Assembly (NCBI RefSeq): GCF_900141755.1
Contig: NZ_LT670844.1
Span: 4,588,001 to 4,652,000, forward strand
Source: Bradyrhizobium lablabi
Lineage (GTDB): Bacteria > Pseudomonadota > Alphaproteobacteria > Rhizobiales > Xanthobacteraceae
Direction: 5' to 3'
DNA: 64,000 nucleotides
Shown: piece by piece, positions 1 to 8,435 of the stretch
Numbering within the stretch: the stretch's first letter is position 1
Layout of the letters: each line of letters starts with the position of its first letter
The notes under the pieces: model-generated
Database searches by the model: none
What the model saw: only the letters and a program-made list of their open reading frames with translations
What the model was told of the DNA's origin: nothing
Made by a program: the position numbers and the translations under genes

Positions 1-73
1 CCGGGCTTGTCCCGGCCATCCACGTCTTTGTTTGGGGATGCAGGCAAGACGTGGATGCCCGGGAGAAGCCCGG
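1..73. repeat. Intergenic palindromic repeat at the window edge
   Basis: Bases 1-28 and 46-73 are inverted copies of each other with about two mismatches, separated by a 17-base loop. The unit contains CCCGGG-type ends and the word CATCCACGTCTT. It probably extends beyond the left edge. It has the look of the short mobile palindromes scattered through Bradyrhizobium intergenic DNA and carries no gene. Confidence 0.7.
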
Positions 74-105
74 GCATGACGGACCTTAATGTTTCTGCGA
101 GAAAA

Positions 106-1083
106 CTAATTCCTCTGCACGACGCATTGTCCGCCGGCCGCCTTCAAGGTGCCGCAGAACTGCGAGGCTTCGTCGGCGGTTTTGAAAGGTCCGACCGCGG
201 CCCGATAAAATACGCCATTAGTCCCGGCATCGGCGCGGGTGATGATCGGTGCCCATGCCCCGAGCACACCGGGGAACTTGTCCTGCAGGACCTTGTATGA
301 CGCCTGGGCGTCCGCTTCGCTGCGCTGGGAAGAGACCTGGACGACGTAACTTCCCGTGCTGTCGTTGCCGTCGGGGGCGCCGGGTGCTGCTTGCGTCGCG
401 GCGGGGTACTGGCCCCACGCGGTGAAGGCCGTCTTCAAGGCCTGATCGCCGGACGCGCCCTTTTCAATCGCGACGATGCCGCGTCGCCTGTCGGCGTAGA
501 CAATGGGGACGTCGAACCATGCGCGCTCCAAAAGCTGGTGCAGATTGCGCTCACGGTCGGCGGTGGTATTTGACAGCCCGACCAGGAAGGATCCGTCCCT
601 CACCTTGACGGAAAGTGCGGCCAGCGGCGTGCCGCGCGCGGTTTCGCTGGTTTTCATCAGCAGCCCCGGCGCGTTGTCGATGCGGCCACCGGCAAAGTCG
701 GGAGGCAGGCGGAACGTCAGTTCGATGACGTGGCTCGCCGGCAGCGACGGATCGAGATTGCGTCTCAGCGACAGCGTCATCTTGAATTTGCGCAAGGGAA
801 TATCGACGTCGGCAACCACGGCGACGTCATCGGGTTGCCCTGCGAGTTTGGTGGTTTCGCTGCGCCATTTAACCGACCCGAGATATTGGTGGCCGCTCGG
901 ATCGGAGGGGTCTTCGTCATAGAGCACAACACGTTGGGCCGCACTTGCCGATTGCGCCGGCGCTACGTCAGCTCCTGCGAGCAGTGCAAACAAGACGAGC
1001 AAAGGGGTAAAGCTGGACCCAACGGCCTGCACGACAGCGGACGGCCGCCATCGAAATGCAATGCCATGGCCGAAAGTACTCAT
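106..1083 (-). CDS. Exported SPOR-domain protein of unknown function
   Basis: A 325-residue protein with an N-terminal hydrophobic stretch (about residues 24-44, ending in an AxA-like site). It is therefore probably secreted or anchored in the inner membrane. The middle (about 45-200) is an uncharacterised domain that I do not recognise. The C-terminal 80 residues (about 245-325) have the SPOR pattern: a GSYVVQV opening, alternating strand/helix, then a YRAAVGPF strand and a final helix. SPOR domains bind denuded glycan strands of peptidoglycan at the septum, so a cell-envelope role is likely. The ATG at 1083 is chosen because the signal sequence follows it. The gene stands alone, with a palindromic repeat on each side. 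The SPOR call is firm; the function of the middle domain is unknown. Confidence 0.8.
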   Translation of the reverse strand: MSTFGHGIAFRWRPSAVVQAVGSSFTPLLVLFALLAGADVAPAQSASAAQRVVLYDEDPSDPSGHQYLGSVKWRSETTKLAGQPDDVAVVADVDIPLRKFKMTLSLRRNLDPSLPASHVIELTFRLPPDFAGGRIDNAPGLLMKTSETARGTPLAALSVKVRDGSFLVGLSNTTADRERNLHQLLERAWFDVPIVYADRRRGIVAIEKGASGDQALKTAFTAWGQYPAATQAAPGAPDGNDSTGSYVVQVSSQRSEADAQASYKVLQDKFPGVLGAWAPIITRADAGTNGVFYRAAVGPFKTADEASQFCGTLKAAGGQCVVQRN

Positions 1084-1127
1084 CCGAACCGAATGCTCCC
1101 CGCAACTGCTGTGAAGCTACCCTACCT

Positions 1128-1200
1128 CGTCGTCCCGGCCAAGCCAACGAGTCGCGCGAATGCGCGCCCGATGACAGCCTCCGCGCGAGCCGGGACGACG
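1128..1200. repeat. Palindromic intergenic repeat with 12-bp ends
   Basis: CGTCGTCCCGGC at 1128-1139 is exactly mirrored by GCCGGGACGACG at 1189-1200. The interior holds the word pair GTCGCGCGAA / CGCGCCCGATGACAG, also found at 12.3, 12.7 and 13.4 kb, so this is one member of a dispersed family. Confidence 0.75.
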
Positions 1201-1225
1201 ATGAAGAGTTGGCCTGATCGTCCCG

Positions 1226-1978
1226 CTACGCTCCCGCCCGTCCCAAGGCCTCCGCCACGCTCAGCACCGGAATGTTCCGGCGCGATGCGGCATCGAGCGC
1301 GTGGCGCAACAGCGACGGCGAGCAGCCATAGGAGCTCGGCGCCGCCTTCACGTCGTGGGTGTAGAAAATCAGCCAGCCATTTTTTGCGGCCGCTTCCTCG
1401 AACGCGCGATCGATTCCTTCGCGGTCGATCTCGACTTCGATCAAGGGCGTGGCGCGCAGATATTGCAGGTCCACGGTACCGCTGTTGACGCCGGGAAGAA
1501 TGCCGCGGACCGAACGGAAGATCTTGCCGAGCCGCCGCTTGTGCGAGACCGCCCCGAAGCCATAGGGATATGCAAAATTCTCGATTTTGATCGAGGGATC
1601 GAGCGAGGAGAGGTAATGGCGGTTCTTCTCCGTTTCCGCCGTCATCGCCTCTGTATCGAGATCGATCGCGCGGGTGTGCGAGAAGGTGTGGCAGGCGAGT
1701 TCATGTCCCCTGCGGTGAAGGCCTATGATGTCATCGGCGCTGACGCCGGTCCAGTTGCCGCACCACTGGTCCACCAATCCACCCGAGATGTAATAAGTGC
1801 CGTGCGCACCATATGCCTCGAGGATCGGCGCGCCGATGGTGGCGGCACTTTTGGGAGCGTCGTCGAAGGTGAAGCTGACCATCGGGCCCGTGCCCGGCAA
1901 CCGATGCGGCGCGGCGAACAGATGCCTAGCCAAACGGTTGCTGACGCGCGCTTTTAATGCTGACCAACGCGGGTGCAT
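1226..1978 (-). CDS. Polysaccharide deacetylase (NodB-homology, carbohydrate esterase 4 type)
   Basis: A 250-residue protein of the polysaccharide deacetylase/CE4 fold, which removes acetyl groups from N-acetylated sugars in a metal-dependent reaction. Motif 1 is SFTFDDAP with the base and metal Asp at residues 39-40. Motif 2 is the CHTFSH segment with His97 and His101. A FAYPYG segment lies at about 135-140, and a late YTHD (His208) matches the C-terminal catalytic His. No signal peptide is visible, so the substrate may be cytoplasmic or the start may differ. The ATG at 1978 is preferred because the domain begins soon after it; the reading frame runs further upstream only as shadow of metA. 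It lies 43 bases behind metA on the same strand and may be cotranscribed, though no functional link to methionine is evident. The substrate is unknown. Confidence 0.85.
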   Translation of the reverse strand: MHPRWSALKARVSNRLARHLFAAPHRLPGTGPMVSFTFDDAPKSAATIGAPILEAYGAHGTYYISGGLVDQWCGNWTGVSADDIIGLHRRGHELACHTFSHTRAIDLDTEAMTAETEKNRHYLSSLDPSIKIENFAYPYGFGAVSHKRRLGKIFRSVRGILPGVNSGTVDLQYLRATPLIEVEIDREGIDRAFEEAAAKNGWLIFYTHDVKAAPSSYGCSPSLLRHALDAASRRNIPVLSVAEALGRAGA

Positions 1979-2021
1979 GTCAAACTGCTTTCGAAACGGG
2001 GAACATGAGTTGTTGGTTGGG

Positions 2022-3047
2022 TCACGCCGTTGGCTCTTCGTCTTGCCCGGTCGCGGCGCCGCCTGTGAGATATTGGAGCCAGTTCTTGAAGATCGCGGCC
2101 GCCGCCGTCCCTGTCGCGATATCCGGACGGAGCGTGAGCCCCGGCAATTCGATGCTGAGCGGCAGCTTGCGTTCGGCGCGCGCCCGCTGCTGGAAGCCTG
2201 CCAATTTTTTTTCGGTCCAGATGTCGAAGTAACCGGCGGGTATCGCCGGATAAGTGTCGCGCTCGCCCCCGAGATAGCGGGTGATGTCGCGCAGATATTC
2301 CCGCTGCAGCGACAGCGCCTCATATTCCGGATGGCCCTGAAAGAAGATGAATTGGCTACGCAACTGCTTGGCGAAGATATCGACGCCGGCTTCCGCCGAT
2401 TGGGTCAATAGTTGATAGCCGCTCGCTGTGAGATCATCCGCGCGCACCTCGTTGAGGCGCGAATGCGGGGTCTTCAACGGTGACGGAAGCTCTTTGGTCA
2501 GCCAATGGCCGGCCGTCGTGGCGCAATCGTAGACCCCGGAACATTTGGTCGCGAGCCGATGCCGCTCGATGCCGTCGAGATGCAACACTGCGGCGTGCGC
2601 GGCCAGGCACGACCAGATGGTCGAGCGCGTGTTGTCCTTGGCCCAGTCGATGATGTCGACGAGGTCCTGCCAGAACGGCTCATCACGCAGCGCTGCTGCG
2701 ATCGGCTCGGCGCCGGTCACGATCAGCCCGTCGATATCGAGGCGGGGAAGGTCGGCGATGTCGCCATATTGCTCGTCGACCCGCCACTTCGCGGTCTGCG
2801 AGCGATGTACCGATGGCAGCGAGAAGCAGTGGAGGCGGATCTGCGTTTTGCCGGCGGCCTGCTCCAGCAGGCGCATGAACTGGCGCTCGGTCGCCTGCAG
2901 CGCTGCGTCCGGCATGTTGTTGACGAGTCCGATGGTGAGCACCGCGTCGGCGCTCTGCCCGCCGCCGAACTCTTCGGTCTCGCGCAACTCGGTGGGAGCC
3001 AGGCCGGGGCTGACGATCAGCCGATGCTTGTCGAACAGGAGGGTCAT
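2022..3047 (-). CDS. metA: Homoserine O-succinyltransferase/acetyltransferase, MetA family
   Basis: A 341-residue MetA-family acyltransferase that activates homoserine with a succinyl or acetyl group, the first committed step of methionine synthesis. It has the glutamine-amidotransferase-like fold. The nucleophile Cys147 sits in the segment WSCLAAHAA, and the His239/Glu241 pair in QGHPEYE completes the active site. Acyl-CoA preference in MetA proteins cannot be read reliably from family membership, so succinyl versus acetyl is left open. The start at 3047 lies 16 bases after the metY stop, and GGAGGG sits just upstream. Transcription order is metY then metA, placing acylation and sulfhydrylation of homoserine in one operon. 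I see no convincing methionine-responsive riboswitch upstream of metY. Confidence 0.88.
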   Translation of the reverse strand: MTLLFDKHRLIVSPGLAPTELRETEEFGGGQSADAVLTIGLVNNMPDAALQATERQFMRLLEQAAGKTQIRLHCFSLPSVHRSQTAKWRVDEQYGDIADLPRLDIDGLIVTGAEPIAAALRDEPFWQDLVDIIDWAKDNTRSTIWSCLAAHAAVLHLDGIERHRLATKCSGVYDCATTAGHWLTKELPSPLKTPHSRLNEVRADDLTASGYQLLTQSAEAGVDIFAKQLRSQFIFFQGHPEYEALSLQREYLRDITRYLGGERDTYPAIPAGYFDIWTEKKLAGFQQRARAERKLPLSIELPGLTLRPDIATGTAAAAIFKNWLQYLTGGAATGQDEEPTA

Positions 3048-3063
3048 GCCGGCCCCGGCCGAT

Positions 3064-4368
3064 CTATTCCGCGGCCTCGAGCCGCTGCTGCCGGGCGCAG
3101 GCCTGCGCCAGCGCCTGGTCGATATCCTCGATGATGTCGGAGGCGTGCTCGATGCCGATCGAAAGCCGGATGGTTTCCGGCAGCACGCCGGCCATGCGCT
3201 GCTCGTCCGGCGACATCTGGCGATGGGTAGTCGACGCCGGATGACAGGCCAGCGATTTGGCGTCACCGATATTGACCAGCCGGGTGATCAATTTCAGTGC
3301 GTCGTAAAAGGATTTGCCGGCCTCCAGACCGCCCTTGATGCCAAACGTAAACAGCGACGACGCGTTACCGTCGAGATATTTCTGCACCAGCGCGTAATGG
3401 GGACTGTCCGGGAAACCGGCGTAATTGACCCAGGCGACGCGCGGATCGTTACGCAAGAATTCCGCGACCTTGCGGGCGTTCTCGACATGCCGCTCGACCC
3501 GCAGCGCGACGGTCTCGATGCCCTGCAGCAGCAGGAACGCGTTGAACGGCGACAGCACCGAGCCCATGGTGCGCTGATAGACGCTGCGCGCGCGCTGGAT
3601 ATAGGCGCTGCTGCCGAATTGCTTCGTGTAGACGAGACCGTGATAGGACGCGTCCGGCTCGTTGAAGGCGGGAAAGCGCTTTGCGTGATCGGGCCATGGA
3701 AAGCGCCCGCTGTCGACAATGGCGCCACCGAGCGTGGTGCCATGGCCGCCCAAAAATTTTGTCAGCGAATGCACCGCGATATCGGCGCCGTAATCGAACG
3801 GTTTCAAGAGGATCGGGGTGGCGACGGTGTTGTCGACCACCAGCGGCACGCCATGTCGATGCGCGACCTTTGCCAGCGCCTCGATGTCGCAAACATTGCC
3901 GGCGGGATTGCCGATGGTCTCGGAAAACACGGCCTTGGTGTTTTCGTCGATCAGCCGCTCGATCGCGTCGGCTTTGTCGCTGTCGGCGAAACGGGCCGTG
4001 ATGCCCTGGCGCGGCAGCACATGCGCGAGCAGCGTATGCGTCGTGCCGTAGAGCTGCGGGACGGAGACGATGTTGCCGCCATAGTCGGCGAGGTTGACGA
4101 GCGCAAAATGCAGCGCCGCCTGGCCGGTCGCGACCGCGAGCGCGCCGACGCCGCCTTCGAGCTCGGTGATGCGCTTTTCGAGCACGGAGGTGGTCGGGTT
4201 GGCGATCCTGGAGTAGCGAAAACCTTCTGTCTCGAGATTGAACAACGCAGCGCCGTGATCGGCGCTGTCGAAGGCATACGCCACCGTCTGGTAGATCGGA
4301 ACGGCGACCGATTTGGTCGCGGGATCGGGATCGTAGCCGGCGTGAATTGCAATCGTCTCGTTGCGCAT
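3064..4368 (-). CDS. metY: O-acyl-homoserine sulfhydrylase (Cys/Met metabolism PLP enzyme)
   Basis: A 434-residue PLP enzyme of the Cys/Met metabolism family (fold type I). Its length fits O-acetylhomoserine sulfhydrylases, which are longer than most cystathionine-type enzymes. The Schiff-base Lys204 lies in HSLTKFLGGHG and the cofactor Asp179 in VVDNT. The RYSRIANPTT segment near residue 51 is also typical. It would convert O-acyl-homoserine plus sulfide to homocysteine. The ATG at 4368 has a GGAG ribosome site nine bases upstream. It is followed by metA at a 16-base gap, and the pairing supports direct sulfhydrylation. The alternative is O-succinylhomoserine sulfhydrylase (MetZ), which is normally shorter. 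Confidence 0.88.
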   Translation of the reverse strand: MRNETIAIHAGYDPDPATKSVAVPIYQTVAYAFDSADHGAALFNLETEGFRYSRIANPTTSVLEKRITELEGGVGALAVATGQAALHFALVNLADYGGNIVSVPQLYGTTHTLLAHVLPRQGITARFADSDKADAIERLIDENTKAVFSETIGNPAGNVCDIEALAKVAHRHGVPLVVDNTVATPILLKPFDYGADIAVHSLTKFLGGHGTTLGGAIVDSGRFPWPDHAKRFPAFNEPDASYHGLVYTKQFGSSAYIQRARSVYQRTMGSVLSPFNAFLLLQGIETVALRVERHVENARKVAEFLRNDPRVAWVNYAGFPDSPHYALVQKYLDGNASSLFTFGIKGGLEAGKSFYDALKLITRLVNIGDAKSLACHPASTTHRQMSPDEQRMAGVLPETIRLSIGIEHASDIIEDIDQALAQACARQQRLEAAE

Positions 4369-4509
4369 GGATCGCCTCTCCGGTCGCACTTCACCGTGCG
4401 TTTTTTTGCCCGTGTCTTTGTTAGAGGGGAGGCGTCAAGCGAGCAATAATTAGCGCAAAGATTGAGGAAATAACCCTAATGAACGTCAATGAATCGATTA
4501 AAGCTTTAT

Positions 4510-5448
4510 TCAATTGCGAAGCGTGCGCCGCACCTGTTCGCCGATCTGCTGCAGCACGAGCCTTGCTTGCGGAAGCACAGTGCCCATGGCGTGGAAATTA
4601 TGAATCATGCCGTCGTGACAGACGTGCTCGACGGCAACGCCCGCAGCCACGAGTTTTGTCGCATAGGCGTTGCCTTCGTCCCGCATCGGGTCGAATTCGG
4701 CGGTATGGATAATGGCCGCCGGAAGCCCGGTTAATTTTGTCGCGCGGAGCGGTGAAATCCGGGGGTCGGCGAGCTCCGCCCCTTCCGGCAGATAGTCGGC
4801 GAGATCCGCTTCCAGCGTGGCGCGGTCGAGCAGATGATTTTCGGCGAAGGCTTCGCGGGAGGGCGAAATGTCCTCGAAATCGAGCACCGGACAGATCAGG
4901 CATTGCGCCGAGATCGCAGGCCCCCCGTTGCGCACGCTCTCCTGGCAAACCACCGCGGCCAACGTGGCGCCGGCGGAATCGCCGCCCACCACGAGTCTTG
5001 TCGCGTCGATGCCGAGAGAGGCGGCATGCGCGGAAACCCATCGCGTAGCGGCGATCGCATCCTCGATCGCGGCTGGAAATTTGTGTTCCGGCGCGAGCCG
5101 GTAATCGACCGATATCAGGTGGCAGCCGGTGGTTTGCGCCAGCGCCGCGCAAACGCGGTCATGGGTCGCGATACTGCCGGCCACCATGCCGCCGCCGTGG
5201 AAGAACACAAAACCCGGCGCGTATTCGCTGGCATTATCGGCGGGCGCATAAAGCCGGTAAGGCAGATCGCCTGCCGGGCCCGGCAACACGCCGTCGATCC
5301 CGGTGACCTCAGCCACGTCGGCGCGCGCGAACTGCATCAGTTTTGCCAGCGCCTGACGGCGGTCGTTTGCGCTGGGCCGCGACCGTTCCGCGGGCGAAGC
5401 CGCCGCCATCATGGTGAGAAAGCGTTTTGCCAGGGGGTCGAGGGGCAT
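4510..5448 (-). CDS. Alpha/beta hydrolase, hormone-sensitive-lipase (HSL) family esterase
   Basis: A 312-residue esterase of the HSL/bacterial esterase family IV. The oxyanion-hole motif HGGG is at 84-87, and the nucleophile Ser158 is in GGDSAG. The acid is in the EFDPMRDEG segment and the catalytic His near the C-terminus in HDGMIHNFH. The DYRLAPEHKFPAA segment is diagnostic of the family. The enzyme is cytoplasmic with no signal peptide. It should hydrolyse short acyl esters, but the natural substrate cannot be told. The start at 5448 has GGAAG six bases upstream. It stands apart from metY (about 140 bases) and is divergent from the aminotransferase at 5597. Confidence 0.88.
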   Translation of the reverse strand: MPLDPLAKRFLTMMAAASPAERSRPSANDRRQALAKLMQFARADVAEVTGIDGVLPGPAGDLPYRLYAPADNASEYAPGFVFFHGGGMVAGSIATHDRVCAALAQTTGCHLISVDYRLAPEHKFPAAIEDAIAATRWVSAHAASLGIDATRLVVGGDSAGATLAAVVCQESVRNGGPAISAQCLICPVLDFEDISPSREAFAENHLLDRATLEADLADYLPEGAELADPRISPLRATKLTGLPAAIIHTAEFDPMRDEGNAYATKLVAAGVAVEHVCHDGMIHNFHAMGTVLPQARLVLQQIGEQVRRTLRN

Positions 5449-5596
5449 GTCGGCTCTTCCTTAAGGCAACAAGTGTCGATCAATCATGAATCCATGGCTA
5501 TCGCAGTGCCGTCCCGCAAGGGAATCCTTAGGAAATTCGGACAATAGTGGTTCCCCGAGAGCGGTGCCGCCGCGCCGCAAGCCGTTGAGTGGCAGC

Positions 5597-6472
5597 ATGG
5601 TTGAGATGACAAAGCCGGTTACGTTTTCGCAGACCTGGACCTTCTTCGAGGGCGCCTGGCACGAAGGCAATGTTCCGATCATGGGGCCGCGCACGCATGC
5701 GGCGTGGCTCGGTTCGACCGTGTTCGACGGCGCGCGCGCGTTCGAGGGCGTGGCGCCGGATCTTGCGGCGCATTGCGCCCGCGTCAACCAATCCGCGGTC
5801 AATTTCAAACTTAAGCCCGTCGTCGATACCGACACCTGGCTTGGGCTGGCGCGCGAAGGCATCGCGCGTTTCGAAAAAAATGCCGAGCTCTATATCCGGC
5901 CGATGTACTGGGCGCAGAACGGCAGCGGCGGCGGCGTGCTGTTCGATCCGGAAACCACCAACTGGTGCTTGAGCCTCTATATCGCGCCGATGCCGCAGCC
6001 TGTCGGCAGCGCCATCACGCTGTCGCCGTTCCGGCGGCCGACCATGGAAAACGCGCCGGTCGATTGCAAGGCGGCGTGTCTTTACCCTAACAATTCGCGC
6101 GCGCTGATCGAGGCGCAGTCGCGCGGCTTCAATAATTGCCTGATGCTCGACATGCTAGGCAATGTCGCGGAGTTCGGCAATTCCAACGTGTTCATGGCGC
6201 GGGATGGCGTGGTTTATACGCCGGCGCCGAACGGCACCTTTCTCAACGGCATCACCCGCCAGCGGGTGATCGACCTGTTGCGCGGCGACGGCGCGACGGT
6301 GGTCGAGGCGACGCTAAAATATTCCGACTTCGAGCGCGCCGACGAGATTTTCTCCAGCGGCAATTTTGCCAAGGTCGCGCCGGTCATCCGGATCGATTAT
6401 CGCGATTTGCAGCCCGGCCCGTTCTATCGCCGGGCGCGCAAACTGTATTGGGAATTCGCCCACGCCGCCTAG
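5597..6472 (+). CDS. Class IV (branched-chain-type) aminotransferase
   Basis: A 291-residue PLP fold-type IV aminotransferase. The Schiff-base Lys158 precedes the ACLYPN segment, and Glu192 in NVAEFGNSNVF contacts the cofactor. Members transfer amino groups to branched-chain 2-oxo acids, make D-amino acids, or act as aminodeoxychorismate lyase. The FxGARAFEG opening and the overall pattern favour branched-chain/L-amino-acid enzymes, but IlvE itself is not proven. Start alternatives are the ATG at 5597 and the ATG at 5606 three codons later; the frame is open further upstream without a ribosome site. It is convergent with the ThDP enzyme at 6713-8392, with repeats between. Whether it supplies an amino acid to the carrier-protein cluster is speculation. 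Confidence 0.85.
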   Translation: MVEMTKPVTFSQTWTFFEGAWHEGNVPIMGPRTHAAWLGSTVFDGARAFEGVAPDLAAHCARVNQSAVNFKLKPVVDTDTWLGLAREGIARFEKNAELYIRPMYWAQNGSGGGVLFDPETTNWCLSLYIAPMPQPVGSAITLSPFRRPTMENAPVDCKAACLYPNNSRALIEAQSRGFNNCLMLDMLGNVAEFGNSNVFMARDGVVYTPAPNGTFLNGITRQRVIDLLRGDGATVVEATLKYSDFERADEIFSSGNFAKVAPVIRIDYRDLQPGPFYRRARKLYWEFAHAA

Positions 6473-6520
6473 AGCTGGATGAGTTTAGGTTGAGACGGTA
6501 GTGGGCGATCGATCACTTCT

Positions 6521-6665
6521 CCCTCTCCCCGCTCTTCGCGGGGAGAGGGTTGGGGTGAGGGGCTGCATCCGCAAATTCGGAAGATGAAGAGTGCGCGGTG
6601 AGTCCCCCTCACCCGGATCGCATCTGCGATGCGATCTGACCTCTCCCCGCAAGCGGGGCGAGGTG
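6521..6665. repeat. Composite palindromic repeat between convergent genes
   Basis: A perfect 12-bp stem (6521-6532 with 6538-6549, five-base loop) is followed by a second unit. That unit has a GATCGCATC-TGC-GATGCGATC hairpin and a CTCCCCGCAAGCGGGG hairpin. The same words recur at 53.96-54.17 kb. Its position between two convergent genes means it could also end transcription, but no T-run marks a classical terminator. Confidence 0.75.
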
Positions 6666-6712
6666 AGCCGGACTCGTACGCTGATTCAGGTCAACACCAT
6701 CATGCTCTAGGA

Positions 6713-8392
6713 CTACGCGCCCTGCAGCGCGCGCTCGCGGATACCTGACAGGGTCGCCGCCGGCAGGATCGCATCCGAATCGATCTTGAGATGGATGATC
6801 GACGGTAGCCCCGATTGCCTCGCCGCCTCGAACGCCGCCGGAAAATCCGCGGTCTTGTTCACCACCGCGCCAAAGCCGCCGAAGGCGCGCGCATAGGCGT
6901 CAAAATCCGGATTGTGCAGTTCGGTGGCGCAGACCCTGCCCGGGAATTCGCGCTCCTGATGCATGCGGATGGTGCCGTACATGCCGTTATCGCAGATGAT
7001 GACGATGATCGGCAGCCGATACTGCACGGCGATGGCAAATTCCTGGCCGCTCATCAGGAAATCGCCGTCGCCATTGACGGAGAGAACCAGCCGGTTGGGA
7101 TGAAGCCGCTGCATCGCGATCGCGGCCGGCATGCCATAGCCCATCGACGCCGAGGTCGGCGCGACATGGGTCATGAACTCTCGGAACCGGTAGAAGCGAT
7201 GGATCCAGGAGGCGTAATTGCCGGCGCCGTTGCACAGGATGGTATCGGTCGGCACGTGATTGCGCAGCCAGATCATGATCTCGCCGAGATTGACGTCGCC
7301 GGGCTGCGGCGTCGCGGTCCCGGTCCAGGCACGATAATCGGCGTGCGCAATGTCCGCGCTCTCGCGCCACGCGGGCTTCGGCGCAATCGCGAGATGCTTG
7401 AGTGCTGCGACAAAGCGGTTCGGGGAAGCGTGGATTGCCAGATGCGGCCGGTAGACCTGGCCGATCTCCTCCGCGCCGGGATGGATGTGGACGAGCTTTG
7501 TCTGCGGCGACGGTGAGGAAAGCAGCGAATAACCTTGCGAGGGAATTTCGCCGAGGCGCCCGCCGACCAATACCAGCAGATCGGCCGCCTTGGCGCGCGC
7601 CACGAGCTTTGGGTTGGGGCCGAGGCCGAGATCGCCGGCATAGAGCGGATGCAGCGGATCGAACAGCGTCGAGCGGCGATAGCTGGTCGCGATCGGCAAT
7701 CCGGTCGCTTCCGCGAATTCGTGGATCTGACGGCGCGCGGTCTCGCTCCAGCGGCTGCCGCCGAGCACGAACAGCGGATTCTTCGATTCCGCCAACAGCT
7801 CGGAAAGTCTCGTCATCTCTTCGTCGCCCGGCGAGGTCTCGACCGGCTCGAACGCCGGCGCATTCGCAACGCTGGTGCGCTCGCTCAACACGTCCTTCGG
7901 CAGCGCCACCACCACCGGCCCGGGCCGGCCGCTGCTTGCGGTATAGAACGCGCGTGAGACGAATTCGGTGATGCGGTTGGCATGATCGACTTCCACGACC
8001 CATTTGGTCATGCTGCCGAACACCGCGCGATAATCGAGCTCCTGGAACGCCTCGCGCTCGCGCACCGAGGTTTCCACCTGACCGACGAACATGATCATCG
8101 GCGTTGAATCCTGTTGCGCGATATGGATGCCGGCGGAAGCATTCGTTGCGCCTGGGCCGCGCGTGACGAAGCAGACGCCCGGCCGTCCGGTGACCTTGCC
8201 GATCGCTTCCGCCATCATCGCGGCGCCGCCTTCATGACGGCACACGGTCACAATGATGCCGCTGTCGCGCAGCGCATCGAGTACCGGGAGAAAGCTCTCG
8301 CCGGGCACACAAAACACATGTTTGACGCCGTTGATCACGAGCTGTTCGACCAGGGCAGCGGCGGCGGTGCGGTGAGGGGTGGGCTTGTGCAT
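6713..8392 (-). CDS. Thiamine-diphosphate-dependent enzyme (acetolactate-synthase-like)
   Basis: A 559-residue ThDP enzyme with the three-domain layout of acetolactate synthase, oxalyl-CoA decarboxylase and relatives. The catalytic Glu54 sits in CRHEGG (Pyr domain). The middle domain covers about 190-330. The PP domain carries the GDGD ... CDN ThDP/Mg motif about 30 residues apart, near 440-475. It is not the housekeeping IlvB by context, as no regulatory subunit follows. Its substrate cannot be told. The ATG at 8392 has GAGG upstream. It lies 43 bases behind the GNAT-like gene, so it is probably the last gene of the carrier-protein operon. A carboligase or decarboxylase acting on a 2-oxo acid would fit, but this is inference. 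Confidence 0.85.
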   Translation of the reverse strand: MHKPTPHRTAAAALVEQLVINGVKHVFCVPGESFLPVLDALRDSGIIVTVCRHEGGAAMMAEAIGKVTGRPGVCFVTRGPGATNASAGIHIAQQDSTPMIMFVGQVETSVREREAFQELDYRAVFGSMTKWVVEVDHANRITEFVSRAFYTASSGRPGPVVVALPKDVLSERTSVANAPAFEPVETSPGDEEMTRLSELLAESKNPLFVLGGSRWSETARRQIHEFAEATGLPIATSYRRSTLFDPLHPLYAGDLGLGPNPKLVARAKAADLLVLVGGRLGEIPSQGYSLLSSPSPQTKLVHIHPGAEEIGQVYRPHLAIHASPNRFVAALKHLAIAPKPAWRESADIAHADYRAWTGTATPQPGDVNLGEIMIWLRNHVPTDTILCNGAGNYASWIHRFYRFREFMTHVAPTSASMGYGMPAAIAMQRLHPNRLVLSVNGDGDFLMSGQEFAIAVQYRLPIIVIICDNGMYGTIRMHQEREFPGRVCATELHNPDFDAYARAFGGFGAVVNKTADFPAAFEAARQSGLPSIIHLKIDSDAILPAATLSGIRERALQGA

Positions 8393-8435
8393 CTCTGACC
8401 TCGTCAATTGGCGATGGCGATGTTCGAACAGAATA

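Noticed and set aside
2545..4449. Long plus-strand frame opposite metA and metY
   Set aside because: Antisense shadow of two clear enzymes; no family signature.
4369..4509. Possible SAM-II riboswitch before metY
   Set aside because: Alphaproteobacterial met genes often carry one, but I could not match its conserved core or draw the pseudoknot in this leader. A covariance search (Rfam SAM-II model) would decide.
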